Source: Desulfovibrionaceae bacterium (GTDB lineage Bacteria; Desulfobacterota; Desulfovibrionia; Desulfovibrionales; Desulfovibrionaceae). From it: DNA of 64,000 bases. Location of the stretch: assembly GCA_009773665.1 (NCBI GenBank), contig WSYE01000022.1:1-64000 (forward strand), in the 5' to 3' direction. Position numbers and translations under genes: made by a program. Positions 52,022 to 63,097 of the stretch are shown here, in pieces (positions within the stretch are counted from its first letter, which is position 1; each line of letters begins with the position of its first letter). Under the pieces are notes generated by a model. The model worked only from the letters and a program-made list of their open reading frames with translations, searched no databases and had not been told where the DNA came from.

Positions 52022-53053
52022 CTACCCTGCCCGCTCTGCCTGGAGCCTGGCCTTGAGGTCCATAATAAGTCTGCTCTTCTTGCTGGTGGCGGCGATGGCC
52101 GGAAAGATGCCGCCTGGCTTGAAGCGCATGATGAGGATCATGAGCAGGCCGTAGGCCAAAAAGCGCGTCTCCGTGGGCAGGCCGAAGTGAGGCAGCACCA
52201 CGCGCAGCACTTCGCCCAGCGCGATAAGCACGACGGAGCCCACGATGGCCCCGTTGATGTTGCCAAGCCCGCCCAGCACGATCATGCACAGCACCAGGAA
52301 GGACTCCCAGAACTTGAAGACATCCGGGGCCAGGAACATGGACCAGCGCGCCATGAAGCAGCCCGCCAGAGCGCCCACGGCAGCCGAGAATGCGAAGGCC
52401 ACCGACTTGTAGGCCATCAGGTTGATGCCGCAGCTGGCGGCAGCCAAGGGGTCTTCCTTGATGGACAGCCAGGCGCGGCCCAGGCGCGAGTCCTCAATGC
52501 GGCACATGACCACGTACACGAAGGCCACCATCAGGAGGCCCAGGTAGTAATACGGGGTCTCGCTCATGAAATCATAGCGCCAGTCGATGCCGAGCCAGGA
52601 GAGATTGATGTCGATGGGCGGAATGCCAGGCATGCCCAATGGCCCGCGCGTGAGCCAAATCTCGTTGGTGAGAAACAGCACCACCAGCTCCGTGAACCCG
52701 AAGGTCACGATAGCGAAGTAGTCGCCGGAAAGCCTCAGCGTCGGAGCGCCGCGCAATACGCCGCACAGCGCGCCAAGCGCTGCGGCCAAGGGCACAACCA
52801 CCCAGAAGCTCATGTCGTAGTTCAGGGAGAGGATGCCCGCCGTGTATGCGCCGATGCCGTAAAAGCCCACGTAGCCCAGATCCAGGAGGTCGCAGAAACC
52901 GGGCAGGACGTTAAGCCCCATGGCCAGCACTGCGTACACCATGATGAGCACGGCCACGTGCAACACGTATTCGCTGCTGAAGGGCATAAGAGGGAAGGCC
53001 AGCAGGGCGCAAAGCCCCAGGAGCTTCAATGCTGTCGATTGTCCTGTCATCAT
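52022..53053 (-). CDS. livM: Branched-chain amino acid ABC transporter permease LivM
   Basis: The 343-residue membrane protein has about nine to ten helices and the LivM signature region ([40 protein letters not shown]). It forms the translocation path with LivH. It lies 8 nt after livH. Confidence 0.94.
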   Translation of the reverse strand: MMTGQSTALKLLGLCALLAFPLMPFSSEYVLHVAVLIMVYAVLAMGLNVLPGFCDLLDLGYVGFYGIGAYTAGILSLNYDMSFWVVVPLAAALGALCGVLRGAPTLRLSGDYFAIVTFGFTELVVLFLTNEIWLTRGPLGMPGIPPIDINLSWLGIDWRYDFMSETPYYYLGLLMVAFVYVVMCRIEDSRLGRAWLSIKEDPLAAASCGINLMAYKSVAFAFSAAVGALAGCFMARWSMFLAPDVFKFWESFLVLCMIVLGGLGNINGAIVGSVVLIALGEVLRVVLPHFGLPTETRFLAYGLLMILIMRFKPGGIFPAIAATSKKSRLIMDLKARLQAERAG

Positions 53054-53061
53054 AAGCCCCC

Positions 53062-53949
53062 TTAAGCCTTCTGGCCCACGCTCTTGCCGAGAAGCCCCGA
53101 GGGCCTCAGCAAGATAACCGCGATCATGACCGCATACCCGAGGCCGTCGCGGTATTGCGAGGAGACGTAGCCCGCGCCGAGCGTCTCAGCCACGCCGAGC
53201 ACCACGCCGCCGAGCATGGCTCCAGGCACGGAGCCTATGCCCCCGAGCACCGCCGCCGCGAAGGCTTTGACGCCCGCGTTATAGCCCATGGTGGCGCTCA
53301 TTGTGTTGTAGTACATGGCCACCAGGATACCCGCCGCCGCGCCGAGGCTTGAGCCCAGAGCGAAGGTGAAGGCGATGACCCGGTTGACGTTGATGCCCAT
53401 GAGCGCGGCTGCCGTGGCGTTCTGGGCCAGGGCGCGCATGGCCGTTCCGACCTTGGTCTTGTTAATGATGAGGGTAAGCCCGATCATCATGGCCGTGGTG
53501 AAGAGGTAGATGAACAGCTGAAGCCCGGAGACGCTGACTGATCCCAGAGCGAAAGCCTGTTCGCTGAAGGCGGCGGGAACGGCGCTACGGGTGAAAGGCA
53601 CCGGTCGCGAACCCCAGATGATCATGGCGATGTTCTGCAGAAAGATGGAGACGCCGATGGCCGTGATAAGCGCGGCCAGACGCGGGGCCTTGCGCAAGGG
53701 TTTGTAGGCGATGTGGTCGATGGAGACGCCCATCAATGCGCAGAGGCCCATGGCCAGGACCATGGCCGGAAAGAGCGGTACGCCCAAAGAGTTGATGATG
53801 GTTACGCACAGAAACGCCCCGAACATATACACTTCACCGTGGGCGAAGTTGATCAGTTCAATGACGCCGTAGACCATGGTGTAACCCACGGCTATGAGCG
53901 CGTAGATGAGGCCCAGGGTCAACCCATTGAATAGTTGTTGTTCAAACAC
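53062..53949 (-). CDS. livH: Branched-chain amino acid ABC transporter permease LivH
   Basis: The 295-residue permease has eight or so helices and LivH motifs (GLTLGLIYALIAVGYTMVYG; INFAHGEVYMFGAF; GVKAFAAAVLGGIGSVPGA). About 270 nt containing a terminator separate it from livK. The permease-ATPase genes may therefore be expressed at a lower level, by read-through or from their own promoter. Confidence 0.94.
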   Translation of the reverse strand: MFEQQLFNGLTLGLIYALIAVGYTMVYGVIELINFAHGEVYMFGAFLCVTIINSLGVPLFPAMVLAMGLCALMGVSIDHIAYKPLRKAPRLAALITAIGVSIFLQNIAMIIWGSRPVPFTRSAVPAAFSEQAFALGSVSVSGLQLFIYLFTTAMMIGLTLIINKTKVGTAMRALAQNATAAALMGINVNRVIAFTFALGSSLGAAAGILVAMYYNTMSATMGYNAGVKAFAAAVLGGIGSVPGAMLGGVVLGVAETLGAGYVSSQYRDGLGYAVMIAVILLRPSGLLGKSVGQKA

Positions 53950-54156
53950 GGCCTTCTCCGAACCGGGGTTTTGCGACGCGTGGCGCGGTGTATCCGCCCT
54001 CCCAGAAACCGGACCGGAACGGTCGGCGTAGGGTTCGCATCGAAGTCAGCGCCGGATGCGCTGGCATCGCGGACGCCTTGCAGAACAGATCGAACCCGCC
54101 GGAAGCGAAGTGCAGCGGTGCACCTCCGCCCAGGCGGTTCAAACAGTCATTCGAGG

Positions 54157-54188
54157 GAAACGAAACAGGCTGGACGATCATCCAGCCT
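54157..54188 (-). terminator. Attenuating terminator between livK and livH
   Basis: AGGCTGGA (54188-54181 on the minus strand) pairs with TCCAGCCT (54174-54167), loop 6 nt, followed by GTTTCGTTT. Partial termination here would give more binding protein than transporter. The rest of 53950-54215 shows nothing else. Confidence 0.65.
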
Positions 54189-54215
54189 GCTTCGAATCTC
54201 TTAAGCCCAATAAGG

Positions 54216-55376
54216 CTAGTTCGTCATCTGCTTTTCGGCGGGGACGAACTGGCCGTTCTTGACCATCTTCACGTAGGCAGGCTTCACGCAGTCGCCCTTC
54301 TCGTTGAAGTAGGTCAGGCCGGTGATGCCCTTGTAGGCTTTTTCCTTGGTGTTGATGGAGGCCAGATACTCGCGGATCTTGGCGCGATCAGCGCCGACCT
54401 TGGAGACGGCCTCGAGGATCATACCGGCGGCGTCATACGCGTTGGCGCTCATCCAGTCAACATCACGCTTGAACTTGGCCTTGTAGGCGTCGATGAAGGC
54501 CTTGGCGTCGGGACCGGCGGTCTCGGCCAGGAACGGGGTGGTCAGGTAGGTGTTGTCGGCAGCAGGTCCGCCCAGCTTGATGTAGTCGGCGTTGTCCATG
54601 CCGTCCGCGCCGAACTTGGGTACGTTCATGCCCAGCTTCTTGGCCTGGTCAGAGATGAGGGCGGCCTCGGAGTAGTAGCCGGAGATGAACAGCGCGTCGG
54701 GAGCGGCGCCCTTCAGCTTGGTCAGCTGGGGGGTGAAGTCGGTGGCGCCCTTCATGTAGGCTTCCTCGCCCACGATGGTGAGGCCGATGGCCTTGGCCTG
54801 CTTCAGGAAGGCGTCCTTCAGGCCGATGCCGTAGTCGTTGTTCTCATAGAACACGGCGACTTTCTTCAGGCCCAGGACCTTGGACATGTAATCGGCCAGG
54901 AAGACGCCCTGGAAGTCGTCCAGGTACACGTTGCGGAAGCTCCAGTACAGACCCTTGGAATCCTTGCCCTTGTCGGAGATGGTCACGTTGGTGGCGGTGG
55001 GGGACAGGGCGGCGACGCCGGTGCGCACGTAGTTGGGCAGCGCGGCCAGGTGAGCGCCGGAGCACAGGTGGCCCACGATGGCCACGAGGTCCTTGTCACC
55101 AGCGATCTTGGTGCCCACGGTGGCGGCTTCCTTGGGATCGCACTGCTCGTCGAAGTACACGGCCTCGACCTTCATGCCGTTCACGCCGCCCTTTGCGTTG
55201 ATCTCGTCAACCTTCATGCTCACGCCGGCCTTGACGTTGTCGCCGTAACCTGCGGCGGAGCCGGTGAAGGGAGAAGGAACGGCGATCTTGATGACGTCAG
55301 CCGCCATGGCCAGATTGCCGACAGCCAGGAATGCGGCCATGGCGAGAGCCATGACCAGACCACGTTTGAAATTCAT
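54216..55376 (-). CDS. livK: Branched-chain amino acid-binding periplasmic protein
   Basis: The 386-residue precursor has a signal peptide (MNFKRGLVMALAMAAFLAVG, cleaved after LAMA) and the type I periplasmic binding fold of Leu/Ile/Val-binding proteins (IKIAVPSPFTGSAAGYGDNV; GHLCSGAHLAALPNY). The ATG at 55376 has GGAGG 9 nt upstream; the frame is open 59 codons further but lacks a signal peptide there. It is the first gene of the liv operon. Confidence 0.94.
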   Translation of the reverse strand: MNFKRGLVMALAMAAFLAVGNLAMAADVIKIAVPSPFTGSAAGYGDNVKAGVSMKVDEINAKGGVNGMKVEAVYFDEQCDPKEAATVGTKIAGDKDLVAIVGHLCSGAHLAALPNYVRTGVAALSPTATNVTISDKGKDSKGLYWSFRNVYLDDFQGVFLADYMSKVLGLKKVAVFYENNDYGIGLKDAFLKQAKAIGLTIVGEEAYMKGATDFTPQLTKLKGAAPDALFISGYYSEAALISDQAKKLGMNVPKFGADGMDNADYIKLGGPAADNTYLTTPFLAETAGPDAKAFIDAYKAKFKRDVDWMSANAYDAAGMILEAVSKVGADRAKIREYLASINTKEKAYKGITGLTYFNEKGDCVKPAYVKMVKNGQFVPAEKQMTN

Positions 55377-55607
55377 GCCTGTCTTACCTCCAGAATAGGG
55401 TTCATGGTTGCGCCGCTTGGACGCATGGCCTCGACGGTCTGCCTGTGCCAGTTTTTCACAAGAAAGGAAAAAGCCGACATAACTCCGCGCTTCTGTAACC
55501 CACAGGTGGAAAAATGCAATGCTTCCGTAATGTTCCTCTGTGCGGAACAACATGCCTGCAACCCGCGCCAGCCATGAATCATACCGCCTAATACGGTCGG
55601 AAAAGAC

Positions 55608-56192
55608 TTACGAACCCGGCGACAATTCCTTACGGGCCTGGTCCTTGGTCTGCGGATCAGCCTTGGGATTGGCCGCCACAGCCTCGAAATAGGCCCTGGC
55701 CTTGGCCGCGTCCTGGAGTCCGTGCTTGTAGACGGCTCCCAGGTTGAACTGGGCGTGGAAGTTACCCGGCTCGACTTCCAGCAGGCGCTCGAACTTCTTG
55801 GCCGCCTCGGCGGGGCGCTCCAGGCGGAAAAGCGTCACGCCGTAGAGGTTCAGCAGGTGCGGTTCGCTCGGGTCCTTGGCGGAGGCCTTTTCCAGGATGG
55901 CCAGGGCCTTGTCCCACATTTCAGCGGTAGCGAAAGCCTCGGCGGCCTCTTCCATGGCTCCCAGGTCGTCCGGGTTGGCCTGAAGCCTGGTCATGGCCTC
56001 CATCACCTGGTTCATGGCGCTCCCCCCGGGCATGCCCTCGCCCCCCGGAGCGCCACCGCGCGACTCCACACTGGAAATCAGGGATGGGTTCTGCGCCCTG
56101 TAGGCGAAAGACCAGACGAACATGGCCGCGATGGCCAGGAACATGATGACGACAACGGCCTTGTTGGCCTGAGAAGAATGCATGCTAGTCAT
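55608..56192 (-). CDS. CcmI/CycH-like TPR protein
   Basis: The 194-residue protein has one N-terminal membrane anchor (VVVIMFLAIAAMFVWSFAY) and three TPR units (MWDKALAILEKASAKDPSEP; PAEAAKKFERLLEVEPGNFH) facing the periplasm. It ends the ccm gene run and overlaps the CcmD-like gene by 8 nt, so it may present apocytochromes as CcmI does. The CcmI assignment is inference from context. Confidence 0.75.
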   Translation of the reverse strand: MTSMHSSQANKAVVVIMFLAIAAMFVWSFAYRAQNPSLISSVESRGGAPGGEGMPGGSAMNQVMEAMTRLQANPDDLGAMEEAAEAFATAEMWDKALAILEKASAKDPSEPHLLNLYGVTLFRLERPAEAAKKFERLLEVEPGNFHAQFNLGAVYKHGLQDAAKARAYFEAVAANPKADPQTKDQARKELSPGS

Positions 56193-56322
56193 CTTTCAGC
56201 GTTTCCAGTTGTTTCAAGCGGCGTTCTAGACGCTTCTGGCGCGTGGCCATGAAGACCAGATATCCACAGAGTCCAAGCCAGACGATCGCGTTGGCTATCA
56301 GCAGAAAACCTTCCTTGCCCAT
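56185..56322 (-). CDS. ccmD: CcmD-like small membrane protein
   Basis: The 45-residue protein has one helix (FLLIANAIVWLGLCGYLVFM) then a basic tail (RQKRLERRLKQLETLK), the CcmD pattern. CcmD helps to release haem-loaded CcmE from the CcmABC complex. It is located between ccmC and the TPR gene. The start depends on GAGG about 10 nt upstream. Confidence 0.75.
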   Translation of the reverse strand: MGKEGFLLIANAIVWLGLCGYLVFMATRQKRLERRLKQLETLKDD

Positions 56323-56330
56323 GACTGCAC

Positions 56331-56993
56331 TTACCTCGTCTGGTGAAGAAACACGTGTCTGAGAGCCGCGCCCTGGCCAAGCTGACGCGACCTGAGCGAC
56401 AGAAGCGCCGCCCAGAAAAGTCCTACTGCCGCGATGCTCACCAGTACTGCCGCGAGCATCTCCGGTTCCAGCCCGCCGCCTTGGGAGCCGAACACCGTGG
56501 GGTGGATGGAGCGCCATTTGCGCGCCGAATAAAACACCAGCGGGACGTCCAGAAAGGCCACCACGCCGAGCGCCGCGCGCACCACCGGCCCGCGTTCGCC
56601 CCCTGCCCCGCTCTGGCGCAGGATGAGGTAGGCGCTGTACACGAACCACATGATGAGCGTGGTGGTCAGGCGCGGGTCCCAGGTCCACCAGACGTTCCAG
56701 ATGGGCTTGCCCCACAGGGACCCGGTGATCAGGGCCAGGCCGGAGAACAGCACGCCCAGTTCACAGGAGGCCCCGGCCAGGCGATCCCAGCGGTTGTCCT
56801 TTTTGACCAGCATCAGGACTGAAGCCACAAACACCACGAAGAAGCTTCCCAAGGCCCACCATGCCAGAGGCAGATGGATGTAGAAAATCTTCTGCACCAC
56901 TCCCATGGACTGCTCCACGGGGGCGTGCACCCAGATGAACCATTGGGCCACGCACAAGGCCACGGCCGCCAGAGCGGCCAGCACGGCTGTCAT
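56331..56993 (-). CDS. ccmC: Haem-handling protein CcmC
   Basis: The 220-residue membrane protein has six helices and the tryptophan-rich WWD motif (WGKPIWNVWWTWDPRLT), flanked by conserved His residues that hold haem for transfer to CcmE. The ATG at 56993 follows GAGGA; the longer upstream frame is antisense-like. It begins two bases past the ccmB stop. Confidence 0.93.
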   Translation of the reverse strand: MTAVLAALAAVALCVAQWFIWVHAPVEQSMGVVQKIFYIHLPLAWWALGSFFVVFVASVLMLVKKDNRWDRLAGASCELGVLFSGLALITGSLWGKPIWNVWWTWDPRLTTTLIMWFVYSAYLILRQSGAGGERGPVVRAALGVVAFLDVPLVFYSARKWRSIHPTVFGSQGGGLEPEMLAAVLVSIAAVGLFWAALLSLRSRQLGQGAALRHVFLHQTR

Positions 56994-56994
56994 C

Positions 56995-57675
56995 CTATTC
57001 CTCGCCTGTGTAGATGAACGGAAAAAGAACCAGCGCGGCAGCGGAAAACACCGCCGCGAACGCCCCGGCCAGCCCGAGCCAGTCCAGGCTCGAATCCAGG
57101 CCCTCGCCACCCAGAATGACTCCTTCCAGGACCCGGATTCCGGCCAGCAGCACCGGAATGATCAGCGGGAAGAAGATCACGGTCAAAAGCGACTCACGCG
57201 AGGTCTTGCCCGAGGCCAGCGCGCCCATGAGCGATCCGAGCGCCACCAGGCCGATGTCCACGACCACGACGCAGCCAAGGGCCAGGAGCATCGAACCAGA
57301 CACACTCTGCCCCAAAAAGGCAGCGACCGCCACGCCAAATACGAGCTGGCAGGCCACCACCAGGGTGAGCCCGGCCAGTGCCTTGCCCAGCCACACGGCC
57401 TGAGGCGCGATGGGAGCCATGGCCAGCCCCATGCGCGCGCCATTGCCCTCTTCCAGAGAGTACAGGCCGCTGAAGACCAGCACCTGGGAAAAGAGCGTGG
57501 ACAGCCAGAAGATGGCGGCGGCAGCCAGCGCAGGGACCTCCTCGCCGGGTTTTCGCGAGAGGCTGAACACAAAGATGATGAGAAGCCCCAAAAGGGCCGT
57601 CTGGGCCAGACCCTGCGCCCCGCGCAGGCACAGGCGCAGGTCCTTTCCAGCGATTTTCAGGGAGGCGCTCAGCAC
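56995..57675 (-). CDS. ccmB: Cytochrome c maturation permease CcmB
   Basis: The 226-residue protein has six membrane helices and CcmB features (DLRLCLRGAQGLAQTALLGL; LFSGLYSLEEGNGARM-like region; VIFFPLIIPVLLAGI). With CcmA and CcmC it forms the ABC complex that releases holo-CcmE. About 70 nt separate it from ccmA. Confidence 0.92.
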   Translation of the reverse strand: MLSASLKIAGKDLRLCLRGAQGLAQTALLGLLIIFVFSLSRKPGEEVPALAAAAIFWLSTLFSQVLVFSGLYSLEEGNGARMGLAMAPIAPQAVWLGKALAGLTLVVACQLVFGVAVAAFLGQSVSGSMLLALGCVVVVDIGLVALGSLMGALASGKTSRESLLTVIFFPLIIPVLLAGIRVLEGVILGGEGLDSSLDWLGLAGAFAAVFSAAALVLFPFIYTGEE

Positions 57676-57748
57676 GGCGGACCTCCCTTGGCATCGGGCA
57701 ACGCGCGGATGGCTTTCCCGCGAGAGAGGTTCACGATCCCGCCACGCC

Positions 57749-58408
57749 TCAGCATGTGGATGCTCCGGCCATCACCGAGAGGTCGAACCCGGAGACCGGG
57801 CCAAAATAGGCGGCACGCCCCCGGTCCAGGTGCAAAACGTCGTCGGCCTTGGGCAGGTCGCGCTCCAGGTGATGGCTCACCCAGACCACGGCCCGCTCTC
57901 CGTCGCGGGCACGGGCGATCTCCTGGTGCAGCACGGCCTTGGAGGCCTCATCCAGGCCGGTGTCCGGCTCGTCCAGGAACAGGAGCCTGGGTGCGATGCA
58001 GAACACCCGGGCCAGATTCAGCCGCTGGGCCATGCCCCGCGAGAAATGCCCCGCGCGCTCCTCGGCGAACTTTCGCAGGCCCACGTGCTCAAGCGCCGCC
58101 AGAAGGGCTGCGTCGTCCAGCTTCAGGTTGTACAGCCCGGTCCAGAAGCGCAGGTTCTCCAGGGCCGTGGACTCGGCGTAGAGGAAGGTCTGGTGACCGA
58201 GATAGGCCATCTCGCCACGCTCCAGGGAGGTTTCCACTGTCCCGGCGGATGGTCTGGACAGCCCAGCCATGACCCGCAGCAGCGTGGACTTGCCCGCGCC
58301 GTTGGCCCCGACCACCATGAGCGCCCTTCCAGGCCGCACGGTCAGGTCCAGGCCTTTGAATACCAGCCTGTCCCCGTAGAATTTTGCCGCGCCCTTGAGC
58401 GTCAGCAC
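57749..58408 (-). CDS. ccmA: Cytochrome c maturation ATPase CcmA
   Basis: The 219-residue ATPase has Walker A GANGAGKST (34-42), the divergent signature FSRGMAQRLNLARV typical of CcmA, and Walker B LLFLDEPDTGLD. The GTG start at 58408 has GAGGAG 5 nt upstream, just before the ccmF stop region; longer upstream frames overlap ccmF. Confidence 0.92.
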   Translation of the reverse strand: MLTLKGAAKFYGDRLVFKGLDLTVRPGRALMVVGANGAGKSTLLRVMAGLSRPSAGTVETSLERGEMAYLGHQTFLYAESTALENLRFWTGLYNLKLDDAALLAALEHVGLRKFAEERAGHFSRGMAQRLNLARVFCIAPRLLFLDEPDTGLDEASKAVLHQEIARARDGERAVVWVSHHLERDLPKADDVLHLDRGRAAYFGPVSGFDLSVMAGASTC

Positions 58409-58410
58409 CC

Positions 58411-60297
<1,887 letters not shown>

Positions 60298-60338
60298 AAA
60301 AGGACTCCCCCCTATGGGCGTCTAGACGAGTGGCTTCT

Positions 60339-60764
60339 TCAGCCCCGGATGTCTTTGCGGTTTTCTTTCTGATACTTGGAAGGACACTTGGTCATAAGGG
60401 TGGTGGCTCCGAAAACGCCCTTGGATGGGTTCAGACCGCCCTCAACGATGACTTCGACTCCGGCTTTGAAGGTGTCTGGCACTGCGCCCTTGTACTCGAC
60501 GTGCAGGGCCTTGTCCTGGTCGTCCTTGTCCAGCAGCGTGAAGCTGACGCCGAGCCCGCCTGGGGCCGGGGAGATGCCTTCTTCCGCCACGGTTCCAAAC
60601 AGCCGGGCCTTCCCAAGCTGTTCCGGTTTGGCCGCCAGAGCCTCGCTCACGTTGAGAAAATACGCCGAGCCTTCGTCCAGGCCCGAGTAGATCAGCCAGC
60701 CCAGGCCCCCGAGAAAGAGGACCAGCGCCGCCGCGTAAACGCCCGTCTTGCTGCTGCCCGCCAT
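60339..60764 (-). CDS. ccmE: Haem chaperone CcmE, Cys-type variant
   Basis: The 141-residue protein has one N-terminal anchor (VYAAALVLFLGGLGWLIYSG) and the CcmE OB-fold (VSFTLLDKDDQDKALHVEYK; VEVIVEGGLN). At the haem site it has C127-x3-Y131 (TKCPSKY) in place of the usual His-x3-Tyr. This Cys-type CcmE is known from Desulfovibrio and archaea and occurs with Ccm systems lacking CcmH and CcmG. The ATG at 60764 is followed directly by the basic-then-hydrophobic anchor. Confidence 0.95.
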   Translation of the reverse strand: MAGSSKTGVYAAALVLFLGGLGWLIYSGLDEGSAYFLNVSEALAAKPEQLGKARLFGTVAEEGISPAPGGLGVSFTLLDKDDQDKALHVEYKGAVPDTFKAGVEVIVEGGLNPSKGVFGATTLMTKCPSKYQKENRKDIRG

Positions 60765-60949
60765 ACAACCTCCCAGCCTTGCGGCCCGTCGTCCCGGCTC
60801 CCACCACAGGAACCGCAACCTTTGCCGCCAGTTCAAGACACGCCCGCCCACGTTGCGCCCCACGCTTTCGCGCGTCGGGCCTCACTGGCATCTCTGGCCT
60901 CCTGCCGCCGCCCGCAGTCGAAGCGGAGCGGGAAGGAGGCATCCGGCCG

Positions 60950-61996
60950 TCAGGCTCCCGGATTATGCCCGCGAAGCAGTTTTTCGCGCTGCACGCGTGC
61001 CAGCTCTCGCATATCGGTCACCTCGTCAGTCTCGTCAACGATTTCCTTGCCCAAAATCTCTTCCAGCACGTCTTCCAGGGTGATGACGCCGCACACGCCG
61101 CCGTATTCGTCCAGCACCACGAACAGGTGCATGCGCGACTCGATGAAGCGCAGAAGGGCCTTGTCCAAGGACATGGTGTCCAGCACGAATTGCACAGGAC
61201 GCATGAGCTGGGCAAGTTTCACGCCGTGCTGGTCGTTGGCCAGGGCCTCGAAAACCTGCCTGCGAAAGACGATGCCCACTATGTTCTCCGGGTCGTCCGC
61301 CTCGTAGACGGGAACCCGGCTGTGCGGCCAGAGCAGGTTCTCTTCCTTGGCTTCCAGAACGGTCATGTCCGAGGGCAGCGAGAAGACCACGGTGCGCGGG
61401 GTCATGATCTGGTGGACACACTTGGTGTCCAGGGCCAGGATGTTGGAGATGGAGCGCTCCTCCATGGCGTTTATCTTGCCCGCGCGGCTGGACAGGCTGA
61501 CCACGGCCCGGATGTCCTCTTCCGAGGCTTCCGGCCCCTTGGACTTGGGCTTGACCAACTTGGTCAAAAAGCCGCTGGCCCAGATGAGCGGCGTCAGAAT
61601 CACCACCATGACCTTGAGCGGCCCAGCCAGGATGGGACCCAGCCTACGGGCGTAGACCACGCCGATGGTCTTGGGGAGGATCTCTCCGAAGACCAGGATT
61701 ATCACTGAAAAAGCCGCCGTGAAATAGCCCACGGACTCTTCGCCCAGAACCTGCACCACCAGCGCGCCGGATATTGCCGCGCCTGCCGTGGCCGCCAGGG
61801 TGTTCACGGTGAGGATGGCGGTGATGGGTTTTTCGATGTTCATGCGCATCTGGTACATGATCTCGCCGGAACGCTTGCCTTCGGCGCGCATGCGTTCGAT
61901 CCAGCTCCAGCGCAAAGAATACAGCACAGCCTCGCTGAGGGAACAAAACGAGGACATGACCAAGGCTATGGCCACTGCAAGAATGAGTTCAAACAT
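60950..61996 (-). CDS. CorC/HlyC-type CNNM-CBS membrane protein
   Basis: The 348-residue protein has a CNNM/DUF21 membrane domain (FELILAVAIALVMSSFCSLS; EILPKTIGVVYARRLGP) and a CBS pair (about 200-325; TVVFSLPSDMTVLEAKEENL; HLFVVLDEYGGVCGVITLED). Family members handle Mg2+ or Co2+ export. The C-terminal CorC/HlyC transporter-associated domain is absent. The ATG at 61996 is preferred; a GTG three codons upstream is possible and both have weak ribosome sites. Confidence 0.88.
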   Translation of the reverse strand: MFELILAVAIALVMSSFCSLSEAVLYSLRWSWIERMRAEGKRSGEIMYQMRMNIEKPITAILTVNTLAATAGAAISGALVVQVLGEESVGYFTAAFSVIILVFGEILPKTIGVVYARRLGPILAGPLKVMVVILTPLIWASGFLTKLVKPKSKGPEASEEDIRAVVSLSSRAGKINAMEERSISNILALDTKCVHQIMTPRTVVFSLPSDMTVLEAKEENLLWPHSRVPVYEADDPENIVGIVFRRQVFEALANDQHGVKLAQLMRPVQFVLDTMSLDKALLRFIESRMHLFVVLDEYGGVCGVITLEDVLEEILGKEIVDETDEVTDMRELARVQREKLLRGHNPGA

Positions 61997-62091
61997 GGGG
62001 GACACTGGGGGAAAGAGGATGCGGTGGTGGAGGCTGAGACACGTTATCTTCCGTCAGGTTGCGGTTAAATTCGCCGTGATCGTCAGCTTTT

Positions 62092-62119
62092 ATTCTAAGA
62101 TATTCCTGAACATTGTAAA
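62092..62119 (-). promoter_or_regulatory. Sigma-70-type promoter of the CNNM-CBS gene
   Basis: On the minus strand TTTACA (62119-62114), a 16-nt spacer and TAGAAT (62097-62092). Both boxes match consensus at 5 of 6 positions. It would give a leader of about 90 nt. Confidence 0.6.
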
Positions 62120-62242
62120 GCCCGATCCCACCGCAATGGGCTGAAAGCCCCGGTGCGGCGTCCGAAAGCACATATACTCCGGAATGTTCCGGCGCGCGTG
62201 GGGCCACCCCGGCTACGCGGGCGCGGGCAGGCGGAGGCTGGC

Positions 62243-63097
62243 TCATGAGCCCCCCGCCAGCTTGTCCGGATTGCCCACGGGCAGGACACTCTCCCAGGAC
62301 GGCTTGTCGGCCAGAGGCAGGTAGCCGGTTTTGGTCAGCAGGTCCTGACCCTCGGGACCACCCATGTAGTCCAGGAAAGCCTTGGCGAGACGCGAAGGCG
62401 TCTGCTCGGTGACGGCGTACATGAGCGAATAGACCCTGTAGCGTCCTTCCTTGAAGGCCTGCATTTCCGGTGACACGCCGTCCACGCCCACGGGCTTGAG
62501 GCTCGCGTCAAGATCGCGCAGGCTGATGCAGCCGATGGTTTCCTTGTTGCGCGCCAAGGTGAAGCGCATGGCTGGCTGGCTGGAAACGCTGACGTTGCCC
62601 GGTTTGGTGTCGGGCTTGCCTTCCGTTTCCGAGGCTTCGATGTAGATGGGCATGACGGGATAGTCACCGCCGCCCAGGTCGTTCCAGAACCGGACCCTGG
62701 CGGAAAAAACCTGTTTGAGCTGTTCGGCGCTCAGCGCTCCCACCGTGTTCACCGGGTTTACCACCACTGCCACCGGGTCCACGCCGTAGGCCACAGACAC
62801 GAGTGGCGCTCCGGCAGTGGAGATCAGGGCCGGATCGCGGTCATAGAGGCAGATGTCCGCCTGACGCTGGCGAATGCGGCGGATGCCTGCCCCGGAACCG
62901 GTCAGGGCAAATTGCACGGAGATGCCTGGATTGTCGGCCATTATCTTGTCTGCTGCTTCGCGGAAGGCCACCAGACCAACGTCGGAGCCCACGATGCGCA
63001 ACTCGCCCGTGAGCCCGGCAAAGGGGTTTTTCTGAGCCATGGCGGGCGAAGCGCCCAGGCAGCACAGCACGGCGGCGATCAGGAAAAATGCCCTCAT
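62243..63097 (-). CDS. PstS-like periplasmic binding protein
   Basis: The 284-residue precursor has a signal peptide (MRAFFLIAAVLCCLGASPA, cleaved near AMA) and a phosphate-binding-protein-like domain (LRIVGSDVGLVAFREAADKI; VSVAYGVDPVAVVVNPVN; GRYRVYSLMYAVTEQ). No Pst permease or ATPase gene is adjacent. Instead its ATG overlaps the stop of an AlgJ/AlgX-like gene (ATGA), so the two exported proteins are made together. The ligand could be phosphate or an unrelated anion; that is open. Confidence 0.82.
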   Translation of the reverse strand: MRAFFLIAAVLCCLGASPAMAQKNPFAGLTGELRIVGSDVGLVAFREAADKIMADNPGISVQFALTGSGAGIRRIRQRQADICLYDRDPALISTAGAPLVSVAYGVDPVAVVVNPVNTVGALSAEQLKQVFSARVRFWNDLGGGDYPVMPIYIEASETEGKPDTKPGNVSVSSQPAMRFTLARNKETIGCISLRDLDASLKPVGVDGVSPEMQAFKEGRYRVYSLMYAVTEQTPSRLAKAFLDYMGGPEGQDLLTKTGYLPLADKPSWESVLPVGNPDKLAGGS